Positions 16,999 to 25,718 of a DNA stretch of 64,000 nucleotides are shown here, one piece after another (positions within the stretch are counted from its first letter, which is position 1; each line of letters starts with the position of its first letter). The notes below the pieces were generated by a model. It saw only the letters and a program-made list of their open reading frames with translations, had not been told where the DNA came from and made no database searches. Source of the stretch: Cyclobacteriaceae bacterium (GTDB lineage Bacteria > Bacteroidota > Bacteroidia > Cytophagales > Cyclobacteriaceae); assembly GCA_026989535.1 (NCBI GenBank), contig JALSJD010000072.1, forward strand, positions 1-64,000, given 5' to 3'. The position numbers and the translations under genes were made by a program.

Positions 16999-17520
16999 AT
17001 GATAAAGGCAGAGGAGCTTAAGGCTCAAAATATTTCGGAATACATTATACATATGTATAAATCTGAAGATTTAGTGCGAACATTTGAGTTTGATTTAACT
17101 AAAATTACTGATTATTTAATTGCCAATATACCTGTGAGTGCTTCAGAGAAAAAAGAACAAATTTTATGGTATGCTTCCTTAATTGAAAATATGCAAAAGG
17201 AAAAAATTCATACAAAAGGCCATTTGGATGAGTTAAACCAGTTAGTGCTGGAGCTGACAGCACTTCATGAAAATTTACTTAAAAAGGATGAAACGTATAA
17301 AAAACTGGCATTTGAGGCTATGCCCTTTATAGAAAAGCAAATAGAAACCTCAGACTACACCATTACCAATCCTATTGTTGTGTGCTTAAATGGCATTTAT
17401 GGATTTTTGCTGCTCAAAATAAACAGTAAGGCTGTTACCGATATTCAACAAGAAATGCTCAACGCCTTTGGTGGTATTCTGTCGTACTTGAGTTTTAGTT
17501 ATAAAAAAGACAAGAAGTAG
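16999..17520 (+). CDS. DUF4924 family protein
   Basis: A 173-residue, helix-rich cytosolic protein of the Bacteroidota-specific DUF4924 family. It has an N-terminal IIHMYKSEDLVRTFEFD, a central LASLIE/HLDELNQLVLELTALH helical segment and a C-terminal INSKAVTDIQQEMLNAFGGILSYLS. No catalytic motif or membrane segment is visible and no function is known. It is convergent with birA, with only 5 bp between the stops. Confidence 0.8.
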   Translation: MIKAEELKAQNISEYIIHMYKSEDLVRTFEFDLTKITDYLIANIPVSASEKKEQILWYASLIENMQKEKIHTKGHLDELNQLVLELTALHENLLKKDETYKKLAFEAMPFIEKQIETSDYTITNPIVVCLNGIYGFLLLKINSKAVTDIQQEMLNAFGGILSYLSFSYKKDKK

Positions 17521-17525
17521 CCACC

Positions 17526-18278
17526 CTAAAAAATAAATTCAACTTCCTGATTTTGAAAACATTGCATCCCAGTACTGGTTTCTATCAGCAGCCTCCCCAA
17601 AGGGTCTGTACCTATAATTTTTCCTGAAAATTCATTTTCGGCTCTAAACTTTCTTACTTCATCAAGCCCAAATAAATACTCGAGGTATTCGGTATTAAGC
17701 ACTTGCTCATTCCTGTTTTTTAACTCCTCATAATTTTTTGATATGACCTCCAACAACTCCCCCAAAATAAGGTTCAACTCAACGTGCGAATGTATAATTT
17801 TAAACAAAGAAGTAGCATTAATCAAACCAAAATCTACTTGATTAACATTTAAACCAATACCAATAATTGAATGTTCAATTTCTTTACCTTTTACAATATT
17901 TTGAATGAGGATACCTGCTATTTTTTTATTGCCAACATATATATCGTTGGGCCATTTAATTTTTACAAGCGAAGAAACATAGGATTGAATAACTTGCACA
18001 AGGCTAATGCTAATCACTTGAGTTAGTAAAAACTGCTTAGTTATTGGCAAAAAATCAGGCTTCAAAATCAATGAAAAGGTTAAATTTTTATAGGGCTCTG
18101 TTTTCCAAACATTACCTCTTTGCCCCAATCCGGCAGTTTGGTTATCGGTAATTATCACACTTCCCTCTTCAAAGCCTTTTCTCAACAAATTGGCGGCAAT
18201 CTCGTTAGTTGAATGACAGCTTGGCAGGTAATGAACTAATTTAGACTTAAAGCCTAGCTTGGCAGGGATTTTATACAC
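17526..18278 (-). CDS. birA: Biotin--[acetyl-CoA carboxylase] ligase
   Basis: A 250-residue monofunctional biotin protein ligase that makes biotinyl-AMP and attaches biotin to carboxylase carrier domains. Visible motifs are HSTNEIA, the adenylate-binding loop TAGLGQRGNVW (the GRGRxG equivalent), the central WPNDIYVGNKKIAGILIQ and GIGLNVNQ. There is no N-terminal DNA-binding domain, so it is not a BirA repressor. It is divergent from rsfS-ftsH across 50 bp. Confidence 0.93.
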   Translation of the reverse strand: MYKIPAKLGFKSKLVHYLPSCHSTNEIAANLLRKGFEEGSVIITDNQTAGLGQRGNVWKTEPYKNLTFSLILKPDFLPITKQFLLTQVISISLVQVIQSYVSSLVKIKWPNDIYVGNKKIAGILIQNIVKGKEIEHSIIGIGLNVNQVDFGLINATSLFKIIHSHVELNLILGELLEVISKNYEELKNRNEQVLNTEYLEYLFGLDEVRKFRAENEFSGKIIGTDPLGRLLIETSTGMQCFQNQEVEFIF

Positions 18279-18289
18279 TCTTTTTTAGT

Positions 18290-18297
18290 ATTTTTGT
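18290..18297 (+). promoter_or_regulatory. Bacteroidota -7 motif for rsfS
   Basis: TATTTTTG matches TAnnTTTG, 31 bp upstream of the rsfS ATG within the birA/rsfS divergent gap. The -33 element is not clear. Confidence 0.4.
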
Positions 18298-18328
18298 AAA
18301 AGTGATTCGAGTAAGCCAAAGTTAGTAC

Positions 18329-18697
18329 ATGAGTAAAAAAGAAGTGTCATTCTCATCTGATAAATTAAGCCAGTTGATTGTGAAAGGAATGCAGGAGAAA
18401 AAAGCAGCTGACATTCGAGTATTAGATTTAAGAAAGGTTAATAATGCCGTAGCTGATTTTTTTGTAGTATGTACGGGCAACTCTGATACGCATATGGAAG
18501 GAATTTCAGAATCAGTAATAAGTGAAGTATTTAAAATAAGTAAACAATCTCCTTGGCATAAAGAAGGCAATAACAATAAATCGTGGGTATTGATCGACTA
18601 CGTAGATGTTGTATCACATATATTTTCGAATGACTCGCGAATTTTTTATGGCATCGAAGATTTATGGGCCGATGCCGAGATAACAGAGGTGGAATAA
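18329..18697 (+). CDS. rsfS: Ribosomal silencing factor RsfS
   Basis: A 122-residue RsfS/Iojap protein. It binds ribosomal protein uL14 and blocks joining of the ribosomal subunits when nutrients are short. The family signature is present: ADIRVLDLRKVNNAVADFFVVCTGNSDTH and the C-terminal WVLIDYVDVVSHIFSNDSRIFY. Of usual length, it lies 39 bp upstream of ftsH in the same direction, as in many Bacteroidota. Confidence 0.95.
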   Translation: MSKKEVSFSSDKLSQLIVKGMQEKKAADIRVLDLRKVNNAVADFFVVCTGNSDTHMEGISESVISEVFKISKQSPWHKEGNNNKSWVLIDYVDVVSHIFSNDSRIFYGIEDLWADAEITEVE

Positions 18698-18736
18698 CCC
18701 ACCAATATTTTGTAAATTAAGAAAATAAACGCATAA

Positions 18737-20851
18737 ATGGCGACTAATAAAAAGAAAGGAATAACCCCTCCTAAATTACCCCAACCCAAACAAAACTATC
18801 AGTTATGGGTTATTATCACCTTGGTTTTGGTAATCTCATCTATTTTTTGGATGAACAACAGCAATTCTCTGGTGGAAATTTCTGAACGCAGGTTCTCCGA
18901 AATGGCCTTGAGCCACGATGTTGAAAAAGTTACTTTTATTCGTGACCAAAACATTGTGGAAGTGCAACTGAAAAAAGAAGCCCTTTCGAATGTAAAATAC
19001 AAAATGGAGCTTGAAAACAGAGTTACCATTGGTGATGCTGAAACCGGACCGCAGTATAAATTTAAAGTACTATCGGCCGATAAATGGGATGATAAAGTAA
19101 AAGAGCTTAATGCCAAGCTGGGAGAAGATAATAAGATTGATTACGGCATTGAAGAGCGTGGAGACCCTACGGCAATGATTTTTAATTGGGGATTTTTGCT
19201 CTTAATATTATTCGGGTTTTGGTTTATGATGCGTAGAATGACTGGGCAAGGAGGGCCTGGAGGTCAAATTTTTAATATAGGCAAATCAAAAGCGGCTCTA
19301 TTTGATGCCGATAATAAAGTAAAGATTTCTTTTAACGATGTAGCAGGGCTTGAAGAAGCCAAAGAAGAGGTAAAAGAGATTGTAGATTTTTTAAAAAACC
19401 CGGCAAAATTTACAACGCTTGGCGGTAAAATACCCAAAGGAGCTTTGCTTGTAGGCCCTCCGGGTACAGGTAAAACCTTGCTAGCCAAGGCAGTAGCAGG
19501 CGAAGCTGCTGTTCCGTTCTTTACGCTTTCGGGCTCAGATTTTGTTGAGATGTTTGTGGGTGTGGGTGCCGCCAGAGTAAGAGATTTGTTTAAACAAGCC
19601 AAAGAAAAGGCGCCTTGTATTGTTTTTATTGATGAGATTGATGCCATTGGTCGCTCCAGAGGCAAAGGCCAAATGCCCGGTGGTAATGATGAACGTGAAA
19701 ATACACTTAACTCATTATTAGTAGAAATGGATGGGTTTGCAACCGATTCAGGAGTTATTATTTTAGCCGCTACCAACCGCCCCGATGTGTTAGATAACGC
19801 ATTGCTACGACCAGGTCGATTTGACAGGCAAATAGCCATTGATAAACCTGATATTGTGGGCAGAAATCAGATTTTTAAGGTACATTTAAAACCTTTAAAA
19901 TTGAGTAATGAAATTGACTCTAAAAAACTAGCTGCTCAAACACCCGGTTTTGCTGGGGCAGAAATTGCCAATGTGTGCAACGAGGCTGCGCTTATTGCGG
20001 CTCGTAAAGATAAGAAAGCGATTTACATGATTGATTTTCAAGATGCCATTGACCGTGTAATCGGTGGGCTTGAAAAGAAAAACAAGATTATTTCGCCCGA
20101 AGAAAAGAAAATTGTGGCCTACCACGAAGCAGGCCATGCGGTAGCAGGGTGGTTTTTAGAACATGCTGACCCCTTGGTAAAAGTGAGTATTGTACCTAGA
20201 GGATTAGCCGCCTTAGGATACGCCCAGTATTTACCCAAAGAGCAGTTTTTATACCAAACCGATCAGTTAATTGATGAAATGTGTATGGCACTTGGAGGCA
20301 GGGCAGCAGAAGAAATAATTTTCGGTAAAATTTCTACCGGTGCGCTAAGTGATTTGGAAAGAGTTACCCAAGTAGCCTACAACATCGTAAGTATTTATGG
20401 CATGAACGATAAAATTGGCAATGTGTCTTTTTATAGTTCTAAACAACAGGAATATAACTTTAATAAGCCTTATTCAGAAGCTACGGCTCAAATAATAGAT
20501 GAGGAGGCTAAAAAAATTATTACAAATGCCTACGCCAGAACGCTAGAATTGCTTAAGCATAAAGGGAAAGAATTAGAAATTTTAGCCAAGGAACTTTTAG
20601 AAAAAGAAATTTTATATCAGGTAGATCTTGAAAGGCTGATTGGTAAACGTCCGTTTAATCAGCAAACAACGTATGAGGCATTTATTGAAGACGAAGGTAA
20701 ACGAGAAAAAGTGGCGGAAGAAAAAGAAGCTAAAATAAAAAAAGAGGCCGAAGAGAAAGCCACGAATGAAGAGGCTTCTTTAAATGGCAGTACTGAAAAA
20801 GATTCGAAACCAACTACCGATACTCCAGTGGCAGATGCTGAAAAGAGTTAA
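18737..20851 (+). CDS. ftsH: ATP-dependent zinc metalloprotease FtsH
   Basis: A 704-residue membrane AAA protease that degrades misfolded membrane proteins and short-lived regulators. It has a transmembrane segment (about 25-42), an extracytoplasmic domain and a second transmembrane segment (about 146-165). The AAA module has Walker A GPPGTGKT, Walker [13 protein letters not shown] and the second region of homology [21 protein letters not shown]. The peptidase site is HEAGH, with the third zinc ligand further downstream. The C-terminal 60 residues are a charged Glu/Lys-rich tail. Confidence 0.98.
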   Translation: MATNKKKGITPPKLPQPKQNYQLWVIITLVLVISSIFWMNNSNSLVEISERRFSEMALSHDVEKVTFIRDQNIVEVQLKKEALSNVKYKMELENRVTIGDAETGPQYKFKVLSADKWDDKVKELNAKLGEDNKIDYGIEERGDPTAMIFNWGFLLLILFGFWFMMRRMTGQGGPGGQIFNIGKSKAALFDADNKVKISFNDVAGLEEAKEEVKEIVDFLKNPAKFTTLGGKIPKGALLVGPPGTGKTLLAKAVAGEAAVPFFTLSGSDFVEMFVGVGAARVRDLFKQAKEKAPCIVFIDEIDAIGRSRGKGQMPGGNDERENTLNSLLVEMDGFATDSGVIILAATNRPDVLDNALLRPGRFDRQIAIDKPDIVGRNQIFKVHLKPLKLSNEIDSKKLAAQTPGFAGAEIANVCNEAALIAARKDKKAIYMIDFQDAIDRVIGGLEKKNKIISPEEKKIVAYHEAGHAVAGWFLEHADPLVKVSIVPRGLAALGYAQYLPKEQFLYQTDQLIDEMCMALGGRAAEEIIFGKISTGALSDLERVTQVAYNIVSIYGMNDKIGNVSFYSSKQQEYNFNKPYSEATAQIIDEEAKKIITNAYARTLELLKHKGKELEILAKELLEKEILYQVDLERLIGKRPFNQQTTYEAFIEDEGKREKVAEEKEAKIKKEAEEKATNEEASLNGSTEKDSKPTTDTPVADAEKS

Positions 20852-20935
20852 CCATAAATAACTTGTTTTGAGGCCATTTGTATAATCAGTTAGGTGCCTA
20901 AAGTGGGTAGCTATAATACAGGTAAGTTACCTGCT

Positions 20936-20946
20936 TGTTACCTGCC
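20936..20946. repeat. 11-bp inverted repeat flanking the Panacea module (left)
   Basis: TGTTACCTGCC here and its complement GGCAGGTAACA at 22660-22670 bracket the four-gene minus-strand module. Next to it CAGGTAA-G-TTACCTG (20920-20934) forms a small hairpin with the same word. Short, so chance is possible. Confidence 0.35.
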
Positions 20947-20967
20947 ATTGGATTCCCTGATTCAAAT

Positions 20968-21189
20968 CTACTTTCCGAATTTCTTGAAGGTTCTTTCTAA
21001 ATCCTCAAACGACTTATTAATATCCCTAATGGCCTTTTTATTGGAACCCTTGTCGTCCACCAATTGAATACTTTGCCCACAATTGCAACGAACAGATGCC
21101 TGTTTTGAAACTTGCCCAATCGTCACTTTGATCGATCTTTTACAATCTGGACAATTTATTGAAACCCTTTCTTTACTAATATCTATCAT
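20968..21189 (-). CDS. Small zinc-ribbon-like protein of the Panacea module
   Basis: A 73-residue protein with two Cys pairs, CPDCKRS and RCNCGQS, forming a probable zinc ribbon, followed by a short charged helix (RDINKSFEDLERTFKKFGK). The ORF track starts at 21258, but the ATG at 21189 (MIDISKERV) is preferred: the longer start would overlap the DUF2188 gene by about 70 bp, whereas 21189 follows its stop by one base. It is the last gene of the module. No function is known to me. Confidence 0.6.
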   Translation of the reverse strand: MIDISKERVSINCPDCKRSIKVTIGQVSKQASVRCNCGQSIQLVDDKGSNKKAIRDINKSFEDLERTFKKFGK

Positions 21190-21190
21190 T

Positions 21191-21427
21191 TCAGTGCTTT
21201 TTATCTCTTGGTGGAAATGGATCGTTCCCAAAACTGTTTTTGTTCTGAATTTTTCCATCCCGCTTTAGAATCGTTAATTCAGATTTTTGATTCTTAGCTA
21301 TCTGCGTTCCTAACTTCAAGGCTTCTACTTTTGTGCTAGTCTTAACAGTTAATTTACTATTACCTTGTCCCCGGACGCCCCAACCATTTTCTGTTGGAAC
21401 TACAAACTGATTTTTATTTTTTGACAT
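21191..21427 (-). CDS. DUF2188 domain protein
   Basis: A 78-residue DUF2188 protein. The pattern VVPTENGWGVRGQGNSK followed by AL-GTQIAKNQKSELTILKRDGKIQNKNSFGNDP is typical: a short beta segment, a helix and a final strand with a glycine-containing end. The family is often found near mobile or stress genes and has no assigned activity. It lies 7 bp after the RelE-like gene, so it is probably transcribed with the toxin-antitoxin pair. Confidence 0.75.
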   Translation of the reverse strand: MSKNKNQFVVPTENGWGVRGQGNSKLTVKTSTKVEALKLGTQIAKNQKSELTILKRDGKIQNKNSFGNDPFPPRDKKH

Positions 21428-21434
21428 AATCCTA

Positions 21435-21779
21435 TTATTTAAAGTTTCTCTTTATTCTATCTCTATCTTCATTTTCCTTATCATTCTTGTGATATAGCTC
21501 TATAAGAACAATTTCTGCCGATTGTTCAAAATGGGCATAAATAAGCCTTAATCCAGTATTCACTCCTTTGCCCTTTAGAGATTTACAAGCAATTTTTTTC
21601 ACCTTGATTATACAGGTTTCTAGCCCAAGTCCATCAATTTGAAAACTGAAAGGTGGACGTGCTTCTGGTTTAATATTTAAAACTCTTTTGGCCGTCTCAA
21701 TATCATCCTTAAGAGTCCTGTATTTCTTAAGAAGTTTCTTTAGATCCTTCTTATACTCATCTAGCTCCTCAAATTCCAC
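21435..21779 (-). CDS. RelE/ParE-fold toxin of a Panacea-type TA pair
   Basis: A 114-residue basic protein. The second half, KIACKSLKGKGVNTGLRLIYAHFEQSAEIVLIELYHKNDKE, has the strand-rich, Arg-containing core of RelE/HigB-like toxins (a LRLIY strand followed by a final IELYHK strand), preceded by an N-terminal helical hairpin. Such toxins usually cut mRNA at the ribosome. Its start overlaps the antitoxin gene by 11 bp. I infer the toxin role from the fold-like pattern and the gene order; active-site residues cannot be assigned with certainty. Confidence 0.65.
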   Translation of the reverse strand: MEFEELDEYKKDLKKLLKKYRTLKDDIETAKRVLNIKPEARPPFSFQIDGLGLETCIIKVKKIACKSLKGKGVNTGLRLIYAHFEQSAEIVLIELYHKNDKENEDRDRIKRNFK

Positions 21780-22572
21780 CCTCTTCTATTTCCTCCCCAT
21801 AATTTCTGACAGAAAACGGAGCTTCTCTATAAAATACAAGTTCATAGTCAATATCCTCTCCTTCCTTGGAAGCCAACCACGGCATATCCTTATGAGAAAA
21901 ATTACTAATTGCTGTGGCCGACCAGTCACTGAATTGTTCAATGACTCTGTCAATCACTTCTTTCTCACTTGCTCTTAGTTCTGTTAGATTCGATTTTTCC
22001 AACGGCAAATAACGTGTTTGTAGGTATCCGTGATAATCAGTTTTTACTCTTTGTAATTGATTGTTAGTAATCATTTGTTGAAGAATAGAATCTAATTTTT
22101 GCGGAACAGGACCAAAAGGAAGCTTTCTGTAATTGGCTCCTGTCAAATGATCTTCATATAACTCGTAATAATTAAAATCAGAAAAATATAGTAGCTTATA
22201 AAGTACTGTCTCCCCAACATTCGGCTTACCCGCACACTTTTCGAGTATGTATAGCAAAACATTCTTAAACTTGTCAACCTTAATTGATGGAACTGAAATT
22301 CTATCTGTCTCAGGTTCTTTGAAAACGGTATCTTCAACATCCTGATCCGTACCAAAATCTCCAGAAACAAAATCATCCAATGAAAACCTAAGTACGATTG
22401 ACAGCCGTTGTAATTCCATAATATTAACGTTTCTATTACCTAACTCAATTTGAGTTATAGAAGACCTTGAAATCTTAACAGCTTTCGACAAATCTTCTTG
22501 GGAAAAACCTCGCCTTTTACGAAGACCCGTCAGTCTTTGACCAATTTTTTCCTGTGATAGTCTGTTTTTCAT
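21769..22572 (-). CDS. HTH-Panacea (DUF4065) antitoxin
   Basis: A 267-residue antitoxin-like protein. Residues about 8-65 are an XRE-type helix-turn-helix (GQRLTGLRKRRGFSQEDLSKAVKIS, then SSITQIELGNRNV). Residues about 100-250 are a Panacea (DUF4065, SocA/GepA-like) domain: VLYKLLYFSDFNYYELYEDHLTGANYRKLPFGPVPQ is the hallmark. Panacea domains neutralise many unrelated toxins by direct binding. It precedes and overlaps the toxin, the usual antitoxin-first order. The HTH suggests autoregulation; a palindromic AT-rich site lies 40 bp upstream. Confidence 0.85.
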   Translation of the reverse strand: MKNRLSQEKIGQRLTGLRKRRGFSQEDLSKAVKISRSSITQIELGNRNVNIMELQRLSIVLRFSLDDFVSGDFGTDQDVEDTVFKEPETDRISVPSIKVDKFKNVLLYILEKCAGKPNVGETVLYKLLYFSDFNYYELYEDHLTGANYRKLPFGPVPQKLDSILQQMITNNQLQRVKTDYHGYLQTRYLPLEKSNLTELRASEKEVIDRVIEQFSDWSATAISNFSHKDMPWLASKEGEDIDYELVFYREAPFSVRNYGEEIEEGGI

Positions 22573-22611
22573 GGTATGATTTTAGCTTTAATACGGTGTA
22601 AAATTAAAAAA

Positions 22612-22628
22612 TGTTTTAAAATAAAACA
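22612..22628. promoter_or_regulatory. Candidate operator of the Panacea antitoxin
   Basis: TGTTTTA-AAA-TAAAACA is a 17-bp interrupted palindrome 40 bp upstream of the antitoxin start. A further AAACA...TGTTT pair overlaps its right half. The position suits autorepression by the XRE domain. Confidence 0.4.
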
Positions 22629-22659
22629 AATAAATGTTTGATAATAGAACTATATAAAC

Positions 22660-22670
22660 GGCAGGTAACA
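22660..22670. repeat. 11-bp inverted repeat flanking the Panacea module (right)
   Basis: GGCAGGTAACA, the complement of 20936-20946. Together the two repeats bracket the toxin-antitoxin module. Confidence 0.35.
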
Positions 22671-22780
22671 GACACTATCATCCATAAGCTTACTGAGCTA
22701 TTTGCGAAGGCTAGTGCAATTCGATACTTTAGCGGGAAAAAGAGTCAACCTTTTTCAGGACGGGACAAGTGCCAATAATA

Positions 22781-22841
22781 ATTTCAAATATTTGCCAGTA
22801 AATTTATTTACTGGCGTTTTTTTGATTTCAAATATTTGCCA
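22781..22841 (+). promoter_or_regulatory. Direct repeats and hairpin upstream of the AbiE-like operon
   Basis: ATTTCAAATATTTGCCA occurs twice, at 22781-22797 and 22825-22841 (44 bp apart). Between them GCCAGTAAAT-TT-ATTTACTGGC (22794-22815) is a 10-bp stem followed by GTTTTTTT. The arrangement suits an operator for the AbiEi-type regulator, although the hairpin plus T-run could also terminate read-through. Confidence 0.5.
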
Positions 22842-22849
22842 TTATTTAC

Positions 22850-22857
22850 TATCTTTG
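22850..22857 (+). promoter_or_regulatory. Bacteroidota -7 motif for the AbiE-like operon
   Basis: TATCTTTG matches TAnnTTTG and ends 18 bp before the ATG at 22876. It directly follows the second direct repeat, so a bound regulator would cover the promoter. Confidence 0.5.
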
Positions 22858-22875
22858 GCATAAATTAGATTTAAA

Positions 22876-23640
22876 ATGCCGAAAATTATAGAAAATGGAC
22901 TCGTAGAGGAATTTAAAGACAGAGATTCTTTTTCAAGAGAAGAGCTGTTTGATTTTTTTAAGCATTTTGAACCTGACCTGAAAGAGGGAACTTTTGGATG
23001 GAGAATTTATGACCTTAAGAGTAAGAATATTATTAAATCAATACAAAGAGGTTACTACACCATTTCATACAAACCAAAGTACATACCTGAAATTTCTGGA
23101 GACCTTTTAAAACTTACCAAAGTAATTTCTGAACGATTTAAAGAAATTAAATATTGCCTTTGGGACACTGATTGGATAAATGAATTCTCACAACATCAAT
23201 CAGGCAAAAAATTAATCATTATTGAAATTGAAAAAAAATTCGTTGAATCTCTCTATTTTGAGCTCAAAGACTCTTTTCGGTTTGACTTCTATTTAAATCC
23301 TGATAAAAAAACCATTGACTTTTATATTTCAGAAAGCCAAACCCCTGTTATCATAAAAAAACTAATTACAAGGTCACCTATTTTAAAACGGACGGAAAAG
23401 AAAACCAAATTCTACACCCCTTTACTTGAAAAAATACTGGTAGATCTTTTTACCGAAAATAGGCTTTTCTATTTCTACCAAGGAGCTGAATTGGTGTATG
23501 TGTATGAAAACGCACTAAAAAAATATACACTCAACTACACCAAATTATTAAGTTATGCTAAACGAAGAGAAAAAGAGCAAGATATTAAGCAATTTATGAC
23601 CAACCATATGTATCACCTTGTAAAAGATATAATCGAATGA
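22876..23640 (+). CDS. AbiEi-like antitoxin/regulator (DUF6577-type)
   Basis: A 254-residue protein with an N-terminal winged-helix-like segment (DSFSREELFDFFKHF... TFGWRIYDLKSKNIIKSIQRGYYTI), which resembles the wHTH of AbiEi-type antitoxins, and a longer C-terminal domain. The segment KKLIIIEIEKKFVESLYFELKD is typical of DUF6577. In type IV AbiE systems this partner represses the operon and counteracts the nucleotidyltransferase toxin without binding it. The ATGA overlap with the next gene supports a coupled pair. Confidence 0.7.
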   Translation: MPKIIENGLVEEFKDRDSFSREELFDFFKHFEPDLKEGTFGWRIYDLKSKNIIKSIQRGYYTISYKPKYIPEISGDLLKLTKVISERFKEIKYCLWDTDWINEFSQHQSGKKLIIIEIEKKFVESLYFELKDSFRFDFYLNPDKKTIDFYISESQTPVIIKKLITRSPILKRTEKKTKFYTPLLEKILVDLFTENRLFYFYQGAELVYVYENALKKYTLNYTKLLSYAKRREKEQDIKQFMTNHMYHLVKDIIE

Positions 23641-24752
23641 TAAAAGAACATTGCTTTACTGAAGAATGGTTGGATGCTTTCAAAAAAGAAAAAGAGCATA
23701 AACGAATAGATAAAGCTATTCTTGAAAAAATGGTTTATGCACTTCACTTGCTAGAGCGTATAAAAACCAATGGACTTGACTTTATCTTCAAGGGTGGTAC
23801 CAGTTTAGTAATCCTACTCGAAGAAGGTAATAGATTTTCAATTGATATTGATATCATTTGTAATACAGACAGAAAAACCTTAGAAGCCATCTTACAAAAA
23901 GTAGTAGAATCATCAAATTTTAATTCATTTGAATTAGATGAACACCGCAGTTATCAATCTGGAGTGCCAAAAGCACATTATTCTTTCACTTTTAATTCAG
24001 CAACAAAAGGAAAATACGCTGGGGCGATACGGCTAGATATTTTAATAGAAAACTCCATCTATCCCGAACTGGCTGAAAAACCTATTCAAACAAAATGGAT
24101 TGAAACTGATGATGAAACATTGGTTACAATGCCAACTATTGATGCAATTACTGGTGACAAACTTACTGCTTTTGCTCCCAACACAATTGGAATTCCATAT
24201 TTCAAAGGGAAAGACAATCAACCATTTTCAATGGAAATTTGTAAACAGTTATTTGACTTGAAGAAACTCTTTGAAAAAATAGATAATATTGAAACTGTTG
24301 CTAAAAGCTTTGACTCTTTTGCTAAACAAGAAATTGAATACAGAAAACCATCCAAGGGTAAATCAGTACTAACACCTCAATTAGTACTCCAAGATACAAT
24401 TGATACCTGCTTAATTTTAGCCAAAAGAGGCAGTGGTACGGCTGATGAAAAATCAAAATTTGCAGAACTTCAAAAAGGGATAAGAGCTTTTGGTACAGGT
24501 TTCTTAATGGTGGGTAATTTTAGAATTGATGATGCGATACCTGCTTCGGCAAGAATAGCTTATTTATCAGCCAAAATTTTACACAAGAATTTATCTCCTA
24601 TTGAATACTACAGCGGGCAAGGTATAAAAGAATTAAGCATTAAAAATCAGGATTTGAACTTCTTAAACCGCTTAAAACGACAGCCTGACAAATCGAGTTT
24701 TTATTATTGGTACAAGACGGTACAATTATTAACAAATAGTGAAGATAGATAA
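23637..24752 (+). CDS. AbiEii/AbiGii-family nucleotidyltransferase toxin
   Basis: A 371-residue nucleotidyltransferase of the AbiEii/AbiGii family. The catalytic signature is FIFKGGTSLVILLEEGNRFSIDID: GG(T)S followed by the DxD pair that binds metal and NTP. VTMPTIDAITGDKLTAFAP is the usual conserved segment after the core. Relatives transfer nucleotides, often to tRNA, stopping growth and aborting phage infection. It overlaps its upstream partner by ATGA. The family identity is clear; phage defence is inferred from relatives. Confidence 0.85.
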   Translation: MIKEHCFTEEWLDAFKKEKEHKRIDKAILEKMVYALHLLERIKTNGLDFIFKGGTSLVILLEEGNRFSIDIDIICNTDRKTLEAILQKVVESSNFNSFELDEHRSYQSGVPKAHYSFTFNSATKGKYAGAIRLDILIENSIYPELAEKPIQTKWIETDDETLVTMPTIDAITGDKLTAFAPNTIGIPYFKGKDNQPFSMEICKQLFDLKKLFEKIDNIETVAKSFDSFAKQEIEYRKPSKGKSVLTPQLVLQDTIDTCLILAKRGSGTADEKSKFAELQKGIRAFGTGFLMVGNFRIDDAIPASARIAYLSAKILHKNLSPIEYYSGQGIKELSIKNQDLNFLNRLKRQPDKSSFYYWYKTVQLLTNSEDR

Positions 24753-24947
24753 AAAGACCTTCTGGTCAGAAGAAATAGAATGATAATCGATAGACTACAG
24801 CTGCCAACAAAAAATGTAGTTAAAAACTGAAAGTTTATAACTTTGAAGTGCCAAACGCACCATATTCAAACCGCTAATCAAACAGTTTTTTTGTAATTAC
24901 ATTGCCCAATTTATACAGCTTTCCAATTCTTGTACTAATTTTCAGCT

Positions 24948-25718
24948 ATGATCGAAATCCACATAGAACCTTTGCAAGGTAAAAACGTCTATTTTGCTTC
25001 CGATTTTCATTTGGGCACTCCTAATTTAAGCAAAAGCAGAGTAAGGGAGCTTAAAATTATTAGATGGCTCGATTCGATTAAACCAGATGCTGCTGCCATA
25101 TTTTTGTTAGGCGATATTTTTGATTTTTGGTTCGAATACAAAAAAGTAGTGCCCAAAGGGTTTGCTCGCTTTCAAGGAAAAATTGCCGAACTAACCGACA
25201 GTGGAATTCAGGTAGTTATATTTTCTGGCAATCATGATATGTGGATGAATGAGTACCTTTCAGAAGAGTTGGGAGCCATCGTTTATCATGAACCGGCAGA
25301 ACTGCATATTGGCACTACCAAATTACTGGTGGGGCATGGCGATGGACTAGGGCCTGGGGATGGCAAATATAAGTTGCTCAAAAAGTTGTTTAAAAGCAAA
25401 GTGGCACGTTGGCTATTTTCCAGATTACACCCCAACTTTTCGTTGGCATTAGGCCAGTTTTGGTCTAAAAGCAGCCGTATTAATAATGCTGATTTTGAAG
25501 GCGAATCCTTTCAAGAAAAAGAGTTTCTATTTCAATATTGTAAGCAAATTGAAGAGCAAAAACATTTCGATTATTACATTTTTGGGCATCGCCATTTGCA
25601 TTTAGATATGGCAGTAGCAACAAATAGCAGGTATATAAATTTAGGCGAATGGGTTAATCACTCAAGGTATGCACTTATTAAAGATGGAAATTTAGAACTA
25701 ATTGATTTTGAGAACTAA
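24948..25718 (+). CDS. lpxH: UDP-2,3-diacylglucosamine diphosphatase (LpxH-like)
   Basis: A 256-residue calcineurin-like phosphoesterase that hydrolyses UDP-2,3-diacylglucosamine to lipid X and UMP in lipid A synthesis. Metal-ligand motifs appear in order: ASDFHLG (about 16-22), GDIFDFW, FSGNHDMWM, GHGDGLGPGD and FGHRHLHLD. Members with this architecture are the LpxH of Bacteroidota. The 195 bp upstream hold no gene. The next ORF overlaps its 3' end. Confidence 0.88.
   Translation: MIEIHIEPLQGKNVYFASDFHLGTPNLSKSRVRELKIIRWLDSIKPDAAAIFLLGDIFDFWFEYKKVVPKGFARFQGKIAELTDSGIQVVIFSGNHDMWMNEYLSEELGAIVYHEPAELHIGTTKLLVGHGDGLGPGDGKYKLLKKLFKSKVARWLFSRLHPNFSLALGQFWSKSSRINNADFEGESFQEKEFLFQYCKQIEEQKHFDYYIFGHRHLHLDMAVATNSRYINLGEWVNHSRYALIKDGNLELIDFEN

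Noticed and set aside
19264-19839. 191-residue minus-strand ORF in ftsH
   Set aside because: Long but fully antisense to the conserved AAA module; its Ser/Pro/Ala-rich composition is typical of a shadow frame.
22794-22820. Rho-independent terminator before the AbiE-like genes
   Set aside because: The stem and T-run fit, but no plus-strand gene lies upstream to be terminated and direct repeats flank it, so an operator is the better first reading.
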